Source: DASQDT01 sp036380435 (GTDB lineage Bacteria; Acidobacteriota; Blastocatellia; Pyrinomonadales; Pyrinomonadaceae). From it: a stretch of 15,770 nt of DNA. The notes beneath the pieces were generated by a model. The model ran no database searches. It worked only from the letters and a program-made list of their open reading frames with translations, and was not told where the DNA came from. The number at the start of each line of letters is the position of its first letter. Within the stretch, counting starts at the first letter, position 1. Where the stretch lies: NCBI GenBank assembly GCA_036380435.1, contig DASVES010000202.1, positions 1 to 15,770 on the forward strand, given 5' to 3'. This document shows, piece by piece, positions 1 to 6,035 of the stretch. The translations under genes were made by a program, and so were the position numbers.

Positions 1-1125
1 CTCGCCCGAGAGGCCGTCGGGGTAGCCGCGGCCGTTCCACTGCTCGTGGTGATGGCGGACGATGGGCACCACGGGGTATGGAAACTCGACGCGCTCCAGA
101 ATCTGCGCGCCGACGAGCGTATGCACCTTCATCCGCTCGAACTCGGCGGGCGTGAGCTTGCCCGGCTTGTTGAGGATGTGGTCGGGGACGGCCAGCTTGC
201 CGATGTCGTGGAGGAGCGCGCCGGCCTTGAGCGCCTTGATCTCGCCCGCGGAGAGGCCGAGGAGTTCGCCCGTGCGCGCGGCGTAAATCTGCACGCGGCG
301 GACGTGGCAGTGTGTCGTCTGGTCTTTGGCGTCGATGGCCGTGGCGAGCGCCTCGATGGTCGAGAGGTGGATGCGGCCCATCTCGACGGCCTCGCGCTCG
401 GCCTCGTTGACGTGCTCGAAATATTTCCTGTAGGTGCCATAGCTCGCCCAGATGACGGGAACGCTCAGGACGACGTAGGCCACGCCGAAGCGCATCACCG
501 CCTCGTAGACGACGAGCGCCGCCACGGCCGCGGCGAAGAACGTCCACGAAGTCCAGAGGTAGCCCTCGCTCCAGTAGGCCCAGACGGGCCGGCGCTTCTT
601 GAGCGCGATGAGCGTCGCCACGGCCAGCCCGTTGACGAAGTACTGAACGAGCGCCATGAGGACGAGCGGCAGGACGAGCGCGCGCAGGCCGACGTGAGCG
701 GTCGTGCCCAGAGGGTTAAGTGTGACGCCCGAATGGTTAACGAGGGCGGCGTAGAAGGTGTGGCCGGCAACGAAGACGGTGACGGCCGAGACGGCCGGCG
801 CGGCCAGCCAGCTCGTCGCCCGCCGCGTCGTCCGCACGGAGCTGCCCAGCAGATCGACGGCGCCGAGCAGCACCGCCGCCGGCACGCCGAGGAAGATGAC
901 GCCGAGGAAGGTGAAGGCGTCGCCCGCCGTCACGCTCGCCTTCGTGCCGGGGATACGCAGGGGGCGCGCGCCCGAGATGACGATGAGACTGAGGAGCACG
1001 AGCAGTTGCGCCCATCCGGTCGTCGGCAGCGCGAGCAGGCCGCCGACTGCCCATGCGCCGACGCCGACGCCCGCCGCGACGAGCGCGAACCAGTAGGCGC
1101 GCGCCGCCGGGCTGTAGTCAGACAT
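1..1125 (-). CDS. Membrane-anchored HD-GYP phosphodiesterase (partial, C-terminus beyond window)
   Basis: This protein probably hydrolyses the second messenger cyclic-di-GMP at the inner face of the membrane. The 375 visible residues run off the left edge without a stop. Residues 1-240 are mostly hydrophobic, with about six to seven membrane segments and no named sensor domain that I recognise. A cytosolic HD-GYP domain follows. Its HD pair is H306-D307 (in LLHDIGKLAVPD), and the family-defining GYP triplet is G367-Y368-P369, just inside the window, after the HHHEQWNGRG stretch. Metal ligands and the GYP motif look intact, so activity is expected. The start is uncertain. ATG at 1125 was chosen as the natural-looking N-terminus. 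An in-frame TTG at 1140 has a better Shine-Dalgarno (GGAG, 6 bases away), and another in-frame ATG at 1170 directly abuts the inverted repeat at 1171-1264. The gene lies downstream of a long structured minus-strand region. Confidence 0.9.
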   Translation of the reverse strand, partial: MSDYSPAARAYWFALVAAGVGVGAWAVGGLLALPTTGWAQLLVLLSLIVISGARPLRIPGTKASVTAGDAFTFLGVIFLGVPAAVLLGAVDLLGSSVRTTRRATSWLAAPAVSAVTVFVAGHTFYAALVNHSGVTLNPLGTTAHVGLRALVLPLVLMALVQYFVNGLAVATLIALKKRRPVWAYWSEGYLWTSWTFFAAAVAALVVYEAVMRFGVAYVVLSVPVIWASYGTYRKYFEHVNEAEREAVEMGRIHLSTIEALATAIDAKDQTTHCHVRRVQIYAARTGELLGLSAGEIKALKAGALLHDIGKLAVPDHILNKPGKLTPAEFERMKVHTLVGAQILERVEFPYPVVPIVRHHHEQWNGRGYPDGLSGE

Positions 1126-1170
1126 GTCGATGAATCTCAAAGTTCTCTCCGGCCCTGAGTCAATTCGCAT

Positions 1171-1264
1171 GATTGATTCATTGATTCATCGGTTCATTGA
1201 TTCAATTAAAGACAGGCGCTGCCTTTCCATTGAATCAATGAACCGATGAATCAATGAATCAATC
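1171..1264. repeat. Perfect 36-bp inverted repeat built of octamers
   Basis: The left arm is 1171-1206 and the right arm is 1229-1264. They are exact reverse complements over all 36 bases, separated by 22 bases. Each arm consists of near-copies of the octamer GATTCATT (1175-1182, 1183-1190, 1191-1198, 1199-1206 on the left). The spacer is itself partly self-complementary (AAAG...CTTT), so the whole element could fold into one long hairpin or a cruciform. The AT-rich arms contrast with the GC-rich surroundings. It lies just upstream of the HD-GYP gene. There is no T-run after it, so it is not a standard terminator. Confidence 0.95.
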
Positions 1265-1275
1265 CCTTTGAAGGG

Positions 1276-1328
1276 CCGCCGCCGAAAGTGAGAGCCGGGA
1301 GCAACTCGGCTTTCGCTTTCGGCGGCGG
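1276..1328. other. GC-rich stem-loop (13-bp perfect stem)
   Basis: CCGCCGCCGAAAG at 1276-1288 is exactly complementary to 1316-1328. The 27-base loop holds a second small stem, AGCCG with CGGCT. No T-run follows on either strand, so it is more likely a structural RNA or DNA element than an intrinsic terminator. On the minus strand it would be the middle hairpin of the long leader of the HD-GYP gene. Confidence 0.7.
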
Positions 1329-1344
1329 ATTGGGGGGACAAGAG

Positions 1345-1375
1345 CGGCGGGCCTTACTGTGACACTCGCCCGCCG
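1345..1375. other. Stem-loop with 8-bp GC stem
   Basis: CGGCGGGC at 1345-1352 is exactly complementary to 1368-1375, with a 15-base loop. It is one of several successive hairpins in the gene-free stretch 1126-1733. No U-run follows on either strand. Confidence 0.55.
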
Positions 1376-1472
1376 TGCTGGGTGAGAAGTGATGCGCGCC
1401 GCCGGCCCCGATAAGGGCGACTCGCTACGCGCCGGAAGACAAACCCAATGAGGGGCTGCCCTTTTCAAAATG

Positions 1473-1542
1473 GTGCGCGGCTTTACGGTTCCCGTGCGGT
1501 GGCCCCGTGGAGCGTCCGAAGACGCCCCTTCAAGCCGCGCGC
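1473..1542 (-). ncRNA. Candidate three-way-junction RNA, 5' leader of HD-GYP gene or small RNA
   Basis: The closing stem pairs 1473-1483 with 1532-1542 (11 pairs including one G-U). Inside are two hairpins: 1485-1495 (ACGG/CCGT) and about 1509-1528 (GCGTC/GACGC core). On the minus strand the latter has a C-UUCG-G tetraloop, a very stable RNA cap that exists only in this orientation. A TTGACA-type promoter at 1548-1578 would start minus-strand RNA near position 1543, right at the first base of the closing stem. The loop GGGGC at 1501-1505 could also pair with GCCCC just downstream on the minus strand, giving a pseudoknot. I could not match it to TPP, cobalamin, c-di-GMP-I, FMN, ZTP, fluoride or SAM riboswitches, nor to RNase P RNA, tmRNA or SRP RNA. 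Function unknown. Confidence 0.4.
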
Positions 1543-1547
1543 AGATA

Positions 1548-1578
1548 GAGATAACAAGCGCCGTGCCGCGCGTGTCAA
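1548..1578 (-). promoter_or_regulatory. Putative sigma70-type promoter reading toward the HD-GYP gene
   Basis: On the minus strand a perfect TTGACA (1578-1573) is followed, after 17 bases, by GTTATC (1555-1550), with TATCTC offset by two. The -10 match is poor. However, the same layout (TTGNCA, 17 bases, GTTAT) occurs upstream of the minus-strand gene at 2234. The predicted start coincides with the 5' edge of a folded RNA. Confidence 0.4.
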
Positions 1579-1733
1579 TTCTCGGTTATGTTCGTTTCGG
1601 CTATTAAAAATGCGGGGCGCAGCACGCGCGAGGGCAGTGGCGCTCTAGTCTTCAAAGCGCGCGCGTTCAAGCTGACATGGTCAGGATGAAGGCCCGTGTG
1701 AATGTGACCGAAGGCGAGTGGAGGAGTAGAGGC

Positions 1734-2234
1734 TCAGACGCTTTCGCGCGGGGAGACGGCGGCGTCGGCGTCGCGGCGTCTCTGGTGCGCCCTGAAAGTT
1801 TTGGTGAAGCGGCGCAGCTCGTCTTCGGGGAAGGCGCGCCGCCAGTTCTGCTCGAACTCGTCAGTCACCGTGCGCCTTCTTAGCTGCCGCAGCTCGCGCC
1901 AGAATGCCCTGTACAAGTCCGACTCCGTCTGCCGGGTTGTGAAGACGACTTCGCGCGTGAGGCGTCGGTGGTCGGGATAGTGCGCGACCTCGATGAAGAC
2001 CTCGCCGCCCCGCGTCTCGAAACCCAGATCGAACTCATCCGGCTCGCAGTTCCACCTGACGCCGGCCGACTCGCGCCCTTCGAGCAGCGCGACGAGCGCC
2101 TCGATCAAATCGCGCAGCGAGTCGTATGGCTTGTGCGAGACGGCCGTGACGAACTTGTCTGCTCCCGCCTCCAGTCGCAAAGACATCCACCCGCTCTGCG
2201 GGCTTTCGAAGCTGACTCGTAGTTTTTCACTCAT
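1734..2234 (-). CDS. Conserved-looking small protein of unknown function (166 aa)
   Basis: I do not recognise a named family. The protein is soluble, charged, and has no signal peptide or membrane segment. The N-terminal half alternates short beta-like stretches with a helix (SLRDLIEALVALLEG, about residues 39-53), then a W-x-x-E-P-D-E-F-D-L-G-F segment. The C-terminal half is helical and rich in Arg and Glu, with R-R-R clusters. The general look resembles unnamed small cytosolic proteins known mainly from actinobacteria, but that is only an impression. The start at 2234 was chosen because the longer reading frame upstream gives low-quality sequence and overlaps the MFS gene on the other strand. 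There is no Shine-Dalgarno. A promoter-like pair at 2249-2277 would put the transcript start only about eight bases upstream, so the mRNA may be nearly leaderless. Confidence 0.8.
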   Translation of the reverse strand: MSEKLRVSFESPQSGWMSLRLEAGADKFVTAVSHKPYDSLRDLIEALVALLEGRESAGVRWNCEPDEFDLGFETRGGEVFIEVAHYPDHRRLTREVVFTTRQTESDLYRAFWRELRQLRRRTVTDEFEQNWRRAFPEDELRRFTKTFRAHQRRRDADAAVSPRESV

Positions 2235-2248
2235 ACGTAGTGTCACAG

Positions 2249-2277
2249 AATAACCGACGGCAGCGGCCGGTTGACAA
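2249..2277 (-). promoter_or_regulatory. Putative promoter of the 166-aa protein gene
   Basis: On the minus strand TTGTCA (2277-2272) is separated by exactly 17 bases from GTTATT (2254-2249), overlapping TATTCT. The start of transcription would fall near 2242, close to the ATG at 2234. The layout matches the putative promoter at 1548-1578. The -35 box is nearly palindromic (TTGACAA on the plus strand). Confidence 0.4.
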
Positions 2278-2340
2278 GCGCCGGCGTGCCGGCCCACTCT
2301 CTCGTCAGCAATTTTTATTTTCCGTTCCGGCAATAAACTT

Positions 2341-3696
2341 TTGACCGTGGCCGCTCTCACTGAAGGCGCGAGCGTCGGGTATCTGGAGCTGCTGCGCCGC
2401 AACCGCGACTTCCGACAGCTCTGGCTCGGGCAGGTCGTCAGCCAGCTCGGCGACTGGTTCAACACCATCGCCGTCTACACGCTCGTCCTCGAACTGACGG
2501 GGTCGCGCCGCGCCGTCGGCCTCGTGCTCGTCGCGCGCTTTCTACCGACCATCGTCCTCGGGCCGCTCGCCGGCGTCGTCGCCGACCGCGCGAGCCGCCG
2601 CACGATTATGATTACGAGCGACGTGCTGCGCGCGGTCGTCGTGCTCGGCTTCCTGTTCGTCCGCCGCCCCGAGCACGTCTGGATGATCTACGCGCTGACG
2701 CTCGCTCAGCTCGCGCTCTCGACCTTCTTCGAGCCGGCCAAATCGGCCGCGCTGCCATCAATCGTCTCGGCGCGCGAACTCGTGCCGGCCAACGCCGTCT
2801 CCTCCGTCACATGGTCTGTGATGCTCACCGTCGGCGCGGTGGCGGGCGGCGAGGTCGCCGGGCGCTTCGGCGCCGACGCGGCCTTCCTGCTCGACTCCGT
2901 CACCTATCTCGCCTCGGCCGCCCTCCTCCTCCCCATACGTCTGCCGAAGCGAGCGCCCCGCCCGAAGTCGAAGCTCACGCTCGCCAAGGCGCTCGGGATT
3001 ACCGACACACTCGAAGGCATCCGCTACATCGGGGCGCGCCGGCGCGTGCTCGCGTTGATGCTGGTCAAGTTCGCGTGGTGTCTGGGCGGGGGCATTCTGT
3101 CGCTCTTGGCCGTCTTCGGCGACGTGGTGTTCCGCCTCGGCGACAACGCGGCGCGCGGCATCGGGGCGCTCTACGCCGCACGCGGCGTGGGCACGGCCAT
3201 CGGGCCGCTCACGGCGCGTCGCGTCGGCGGCCGCGGCCGGCACGCGATGCAGAAGGCCATCGGCATCTCGTTTATCGTCGGCGGCGTCTTCTACATCGCC
3301 TTCGGTCTGGCGACGAGCTTCCCCGTGGCGCTCGCGGCCGTCGCGCTCGCGCACATGGGCGGGAGCGCGTTGTGGATTCACTCGACGGTGCTCTTGCAGC
3401 GGGCGGTGGACGAAAAGTTCCGCGGCCGTGTCTTCGCCGCCGAGATAACGCTGCTCACCGCGGCGCTCGCCGCCTCCAACTACGCGACCGGCGAGGCTCT
3501 CGAAAGCTTCCACGTCGCGCCGCGCACGGTCGCCATCGCCCTCGGCGTTTTCTTCATCATCCCCGGCGTCATCTGGCTCGCGACCGAGCGTTGGTGGGAT
3601 CGCGGCGAGGAAGAGGCACACGCGGGCGCAGACATGGCGGGCGAAGCGACGGCGGTCGCCGCCGGACGCGACGCGCCCGCCGCTCACGGCGACTGA
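2341..3696 (+). CDS. MFS transporter, probable drug or metabolite exporter (MFS_3/EntS-like)
   Basis: This is a 451-residue integral membrane protein of the major facilitator superfamily, with about twelve hydrophobic segments. The N-terminal signature R-N-R-D-F-R-Q-L-W-L-G-Q-x-x-S-x-x-G-D-W (about 20-40) and motif A (G-P-L-A-G-V-V-A-D-R-A-S-R-R, about 74-87) are typical of the MFS_3 group that includes enterobactin exporter-type and macrolide-efflux-type proteins. The substrate cannot be read from sequence. The last 30 or so residues form an acidic and Ala-rich cytosolic tail. The start is a TTG at 2341, since no ATG lies nearby. GTG at 2347 is the alternative, and there is no clear Shine-Dalgarno. 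TAAACT at 2334-2339 could be a -10 box giving a leaderless message at that GTG. The gene is followed after 88 bases by the SDR gene on the same strand, possibly an operon. Confidence 0.92.
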   Translation: MTVAALTEGASVGYLELLRRNRDFRQLWLGQVVSQLGDWFNTIAVYTLVLELTGSRRAVGLVLVARFLPTIVLGPLAGVVADRASRRTIMITSDVLRAVVVLGFLFVRRPEHVWMIYALTLAQLALSTFFEPAKSAALPSIVSARELVPANAVSSVTWSVMLTVGAVAGGEVAGRFGADAAFLLDSVTYLASAALLLPIRLPKRAPRPKSKLTLAKALGITDTLEGIRYIGARRRVLALMLVKFAWCLGGGILSLLAVFGDVVFRLGDNAARGIGALYAARGVGTAIGPLTARRVGGRGRHAMQKAIGISFIVGGVFYIAFGLATSFPVALAAVALAHMGGSALWIHSTVLLQRAVDEKFRGRVFAAEITLLTAALAASNYATGEALESFHVAPRTVAIALGVFFIIPGVIWLATERWWDRGEEEAHAGADMAGEATAVAAGRDAPAAHGD

Positions 3697-3784
3697 CAGG
3701 GGAGCGTCCAATCAATTATCATCGCCACTCGTTCGTCGAAGCGTGTGGGCGCGGGGCAGTCAGCGGCGAGAGGAGAGAGTTGAG

Positions 3785-4576
3785 ATGGATTTAGGCTTGA
3801 GGGGCCGCGTGGCACTGGTCGCCGCGGCGAGCGGAGGCATCGGCTTCGCCGTCGCGCGGGAGTTGGCGCAGGAAGGCGCGCGCGTCTTCCTCTGCTCGCG
3901 CGACGAGGGGAGGGCGCGGGAGGCGGCCGAGCGGATCGCGGCCGAGACGGGCGCGGAAGTCGTCGGCTTACGTGCGGACGTGACGAGCGACGAGGACGTG
4001 GCCGCGTTCGTCGCCGCCGCGCAGGAGCGTGCCGGCGGCGTGGACATCTGCGTGACGAACGCGGGCGGGCCGCCGAAAGCGACCTTCGCCGAGGCCGACC
4101 TCGATTTGTACCGTCTCGCCTTCGAGCTGAACGCGCTCTCGGCCGTGCGGCTCGCGCGCCTCGTCGTGCCGGGGATGCGCGAGCGCGGCTGGGGACGCCT
4201 CGTCAACATCACTTCGGTCTCGGTCAAGCAGCCGATTGAGGGGCTGCTGCTCTCGAACACCATCCGCGCGGGGCTGACGGGGTGGGCCAAGACGCTCTCG
4301 AACGAGGTGGCCGCCGACGGGGTGACGGTCAACAACGTCGCGCCCGGCTGGACACGCACGGCGCGACAGGAAGAGCACGAGGCGGCCAACGCGGCCCGGC
4401 TCGGCAAGTCGATTGAGGAGATGATCGAAGCGCGCGCCAGTCAGGTGCCGGCGCGGCGCATGGCGCGGCCCGAAGAGATCGCCGCCGCTGTCGCCTTCCT
4501 CGCCTCCGAGCGCGCCTCCTACATCACCGGCGTCACCTTGCAGGTTGACGGCGGCTGGGTACGCGGGCTTTTTTAA
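3785..4576 (+). CDS. SDR-family protein with degenerate active site (BKR-like)
   Basis: This 263-residue Rossmann-fold protein has the short-chain dehydrogenase/reductase layout. Family hallmarks present are the NAG motif (N92-A93-G94), the N-x-x-S segment (N116), the ITSVS strand (141-146) and the C-terminal ITGVTLQVDGG. Key residues are missing. The glycine-rich TGxxxGIG cofactor loop reads A-A-A-S-G-G-I-G (13-20). The catalytic YxxxK is replaced by S157-N-T-I-R161. This matches the description of the BKR_like_SDR_like subgroup (cd05344, from memory), which lacks a perfect cofactor motif and tetrad. It may bind NAD(P)H or a ligand without classical reductase chemistry. The start ATG at 3785 is set by a strong purine-rich ribosome site (GAGGAGAG) and by the first Rossmann strand beginning about eight residues later. 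Heptamer repeats begin right after the stop. Confidence 0.93.
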   Translation: MDLGLRGRVALVAAASGGIGFAVARELAQEGARVFLCSRDEGRAREAAERIAAETGAEVVGLRADVTSDEDVAAFVAAAQERAGGVDICVTNAGGPPKATFAEADLDLYRLAFELNALSAVRLARLVVPGMRERGWGRLVNITSVSVKQPIEGLLLSNTIRAGLTGWAKTLSNEVAADGVTVNNVAPGWTRTARQEEHEAANAARLGKSIEEMIEARASQVPARRMARPEEIAAAVAFLASERASYITGVTLQVDGGWVRGLF

Positions 4577-4594
4577 CAGTCGTCAGTAATCAGT
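4577..4594. repeat. Heptamer repeat cluster A (ACTGACN family, minus orientation)
   Basis: Immediately after the SDR stop codon, the minus strand reads successive ACTGANN heptamers. The 18 bases at 4577-4594 are complementary to 5323-5340 at 17 of 18 positions. The two clusters thus form a widely spaced inverted repeat bracketing the AT-rich phosphatase gene. Confidence 0.85.
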
Positions 4595-4617
4595 ACGGTG
4601 TATATACAAAATATATT

Positions 4618-5160
4618 TTATTGCCATATCCTATCCACTTGAGACTCATTTTCTTTTATCACAATACGAAATACATCTGGTGTCGTAAGATGCTGCCATT
4701 CTTCAAAACCATATTTTGAATCGAAGTGCTTTAAAATTAAAGTCAGTAATCGTCCGTGAGTAACCACCACTATCGGATTTGTATCTAACAAAAGAGCGTC
4801 ATTGATAGCAGCTATGGCCCGATCAGTTGCGGCTTGACTCGACTCTCCTCCTTCAAAGGAGAGTTCAAAGTCTGAAAAAGTTCCTCGCAATTTATCAGGC
4901 CAGTCAGAATAATCAATTGTACTTAATGCTGCTTCAATCAATCGTTCATCTAATTTAATCTTAATATTTAAGCGAATTGATAAGGGTTTGATTGATTTAA
5001 GGGCCCGAGCAAATGGACTGGACACAATCTGACCAACTCCAACTCCTAACAAAAATTCTGCAAGAGCCTCCGCTTGATCTATGCCTTCAGAGGTTAGCGG
5101 GGCATCAGCGGCTTGCCCCGTCGCCTTACCGTGTCTTACCAGGTATATTATTTTATTCAT
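4618..5160 (-). CDS. Histidine phosphatase (phosphoglycerate-mutase-like), AT-rich, likely transferred
   Basis: This is a 180-residue member of the histidine phosphatase superfamily, which removes phosphate through a phospho-histidine intermediate. The catalytic R9-H10-G11 motif sits at the N-terminus in IIYLVRHGKATG. R52 (SSPFARAL), E106 (GGES) and the second histidine H135-G136 (VVVTHGRLL) complete the phosphate pocket, so the enzyme looks intact. The substrate cannot be deduced; the short length fits SixA- or YhfR-like small phosphatases. Base composition differs sharply from every neighbour: about 40% G+C by eye, with many TTA, AAA and ATT codons. The APLTSEG..QAEALAEFL region recalls proteins of Bacillus-like bacteria. 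Together these suggest recent acquisition. ATG at 5160 is the only sensible start; no Shine-Dalgarno is visible. Repeat clusters of ACTGACN heptamers flank the island on both sides. Confidence 0.92.
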   Translation of the reverse strand: MNKIIYLVRHGKATGQAADAPLTSEGIDQAEALAEFLLGVGVGQIVSSPFARALKSIKPLSIRLNIKIKLDERLIEAALSTIDYSDWPDKLRGTFSDFELSFEGGESSQAATDRAIAAINDALLLDTNPIVVVTHGRLLTLILKHFDSKYGFEEWQHLTTPDVFRIVIKENESQVDRIWQ

Positions 5161-5242
5161 GATTACTGCTTATGATTAGAAGCTATTTCAACACGAAAGT
5201 GCCATCCGTGAAGTTTATCAAACCATTTTTGAGATGGCTTCT

Positions 5243-5329
5243 AGTCAGTTGTCAGTTGTGTGTGTGTGGCGACTCGCCGCTGACATCGGACATCTGAAGG
5301 TTGGAAGCCCGCACCACTGACAACTGACT
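5243..5329. repeat. Inverted repeat of ACTGACN heptamers (clusters B and C)
   Basis: AGTCAGTTGTCAGT at 5243-5256 is perfectly complementary to 5316-5329, with a 59-base spacer that begins with a GT-rich run (5257-5268). The arms are tandem heptamers of the ACTGACN family, in opposite orientation. The dyad lies between the phosphatase and CBM9-like genes and could fold as a cruciform or hairpin. Confidence 0.9.
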
Positions 5330-5350
5330 ACTGACGACTGACTACTGTGA
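5316..5350 (+). repeat. Tandem heptamer array, five ACTGNNN units
   Basis: Five contiguous 7-base units start at 5316, 5323, 5330, 5337 and 5344. The first four are ACTGAC plus a variable base; the fifth is ACTGTGA. The GTG start codon of the next gene (5347) lies inside the fifth unit, so the repeat occupies the place of its ribosome-binding site. Confidence 0.93.
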
Positions 5351-5994
5351 GTTATCAAATCGAAAACATCGTCGAGGCGCGGCACGCCGGCGCGGAGGTG
5401 GCGGTCGCGGACTTCGGGCACGAGGCGTGGGGACGGGCGCGGCCCGCGCACATCGCTCGCTACTGGTCGGGCGAGGCGGCGCCGGAGGGGCGGCACGCCG
5501 AGGCGCGCGTCGTGTGGACGGACGCGGCGCTCGTCGTAAAGTTCGACTGCCGGCAGGAGGAGCCGCTCGTCGTCAGCAGCACGCCGAACCTCCGGGAGAA
5601 GACCATCGGCCTCTGGGATCGCGACGTGTGCGAAATCTTTCTCGCGCCCGAGCCGTCGGCGCCCGAACGTTACTTCGAGTTCGAGGCCGCGCCGACGGGC
5701 GAGTGGATCGACCTCGCGATTCACTGGCGCGCACAGGGGCGCGAGACTGACTGGCGCTATCGCTCACACATGCAGACGGCGGCGCTCGTCGCCGACGACT
5801 CGCTGAGCGTCACCATCCGCATCCCCTTCAAGTCGCTCGGCCGAAGCCCGCGCGCGGGGGAGCGCTGGCGCGCGAACCTCTTCCGCTGCGTCGGCCCCGA
5901 CCCCGTCTACCGCTACCTCGCCTGGCAGCCGACGCACACCGAAGCCCCCAACTTCCACGTCCCCGAGAGCTTCGGCTGGCTCGCCTTCAAGTGA
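5347..5994 (+). CDS. Carbohydrate-binding family 9-like (DOMON-like) protein
   Basis: This 215-residue protein has the beta-sandwich signature of the CBM9-like/DOMON-like group. The key stretch is residues about 90-135, with L-W-D-R-D-V-C-E-I-F-L-A-P followed by R-Y-F-E-F-E-A-A-P-T-G-E-W-I-D-L. Further on comes V-T-I-R-I-P-F-K-S-L-G and a closing N-F-H-V-P-E-S-F-G-W-L. Related domains bind sugars or haem-type ligands, and stand-alone copies are common in soil bacteria with no known role. No signal peptide is visible, so it may be cytosolic. The start is GTG at 5347: an in-frame TGA lies at 5332-5334, so the start cannot be much further upstream. No Shine-Dalgarno exists because the start sits in a heptamer repeat array. 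It converges with the PilZ gene, with about 40 bases between them. Confidence 0.87.
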   Translation: MSYQIENIVEARHAGAEVAVADFGHEAWGRARPAHIARYWSGEAAPEGRHAEARVVWTDAALVVKFDCRQEEPLVVSSTPNLREKTIGLWDRDVCEIFLAPEPSAPERYFEFEAAPTGEWIDLAIHWRAQGRETDWRYRSHMQTAALVADDSLSVTIRIPFKSLGRSPRAGERWRANLFRCVGPDPVYRYLAWQPTHTEAPNFHVPESFGWLAFK

Positions 5995-6035
5995 TGACGG
6001 CGCTGCTTTCAAAACAACATCCGCGACTGCGCGGC

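Larger units (their letters stand above)
1126..1733. other. Gene-free interval with structured sequence
   Basis: No credible protein gene is visible on either strand across these 608 bases. Short open frames here have no ribosome-binding site and no recognisable domain. The interval holds the 36-bp inverted repeat, two GC-rich hairpins, the candidate three-way-junction RNA and a putative minus-strand promoter, all described separately. The part 1579-1733 has no structure or gene that I can support. Confidence 0.6.

Noticed and set aside
46..1158. Long plus-strand open frame (370 codons)
   Set aside because: Antisense to the HD-GYP gene, low-complexity Arg/Ala/Asp-rich protein, no domain. Typical GC-rich shadow frame.
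1276..1328. Intrinsic terminator
   Set aside because: Strong stem but no T-run on either side.
1264..1560. Known riboswitch, tmRNA, RNase P RNA or SRP RNA
   Set aside because: I compared by eye the conserved core phrases of these families on both strands and found none, including the GEMM c-di-GMP-I core.
1448..1648. Small plus-strand open frame of 66 codons
   Set aside because: Overlaps the structured RNA, no ribosome site, Arg-rich composition.
1615..1690. tRNA-like phrase with CTTCAAA near 1650
   Set aside because: No acceptor stem, D-arm or anticodon stem can be drawn around it.
2758..3711. Minus-strand open frame opposite the MFS gene
   Set aside because: Highly charged composition without domains. 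The MFS reading has membrane segments and motif A.
5243..5350. CRISPR-like array
   Set aside because: Units are 7 bases, contiguous and without unique spacers, and no cas gene is present.
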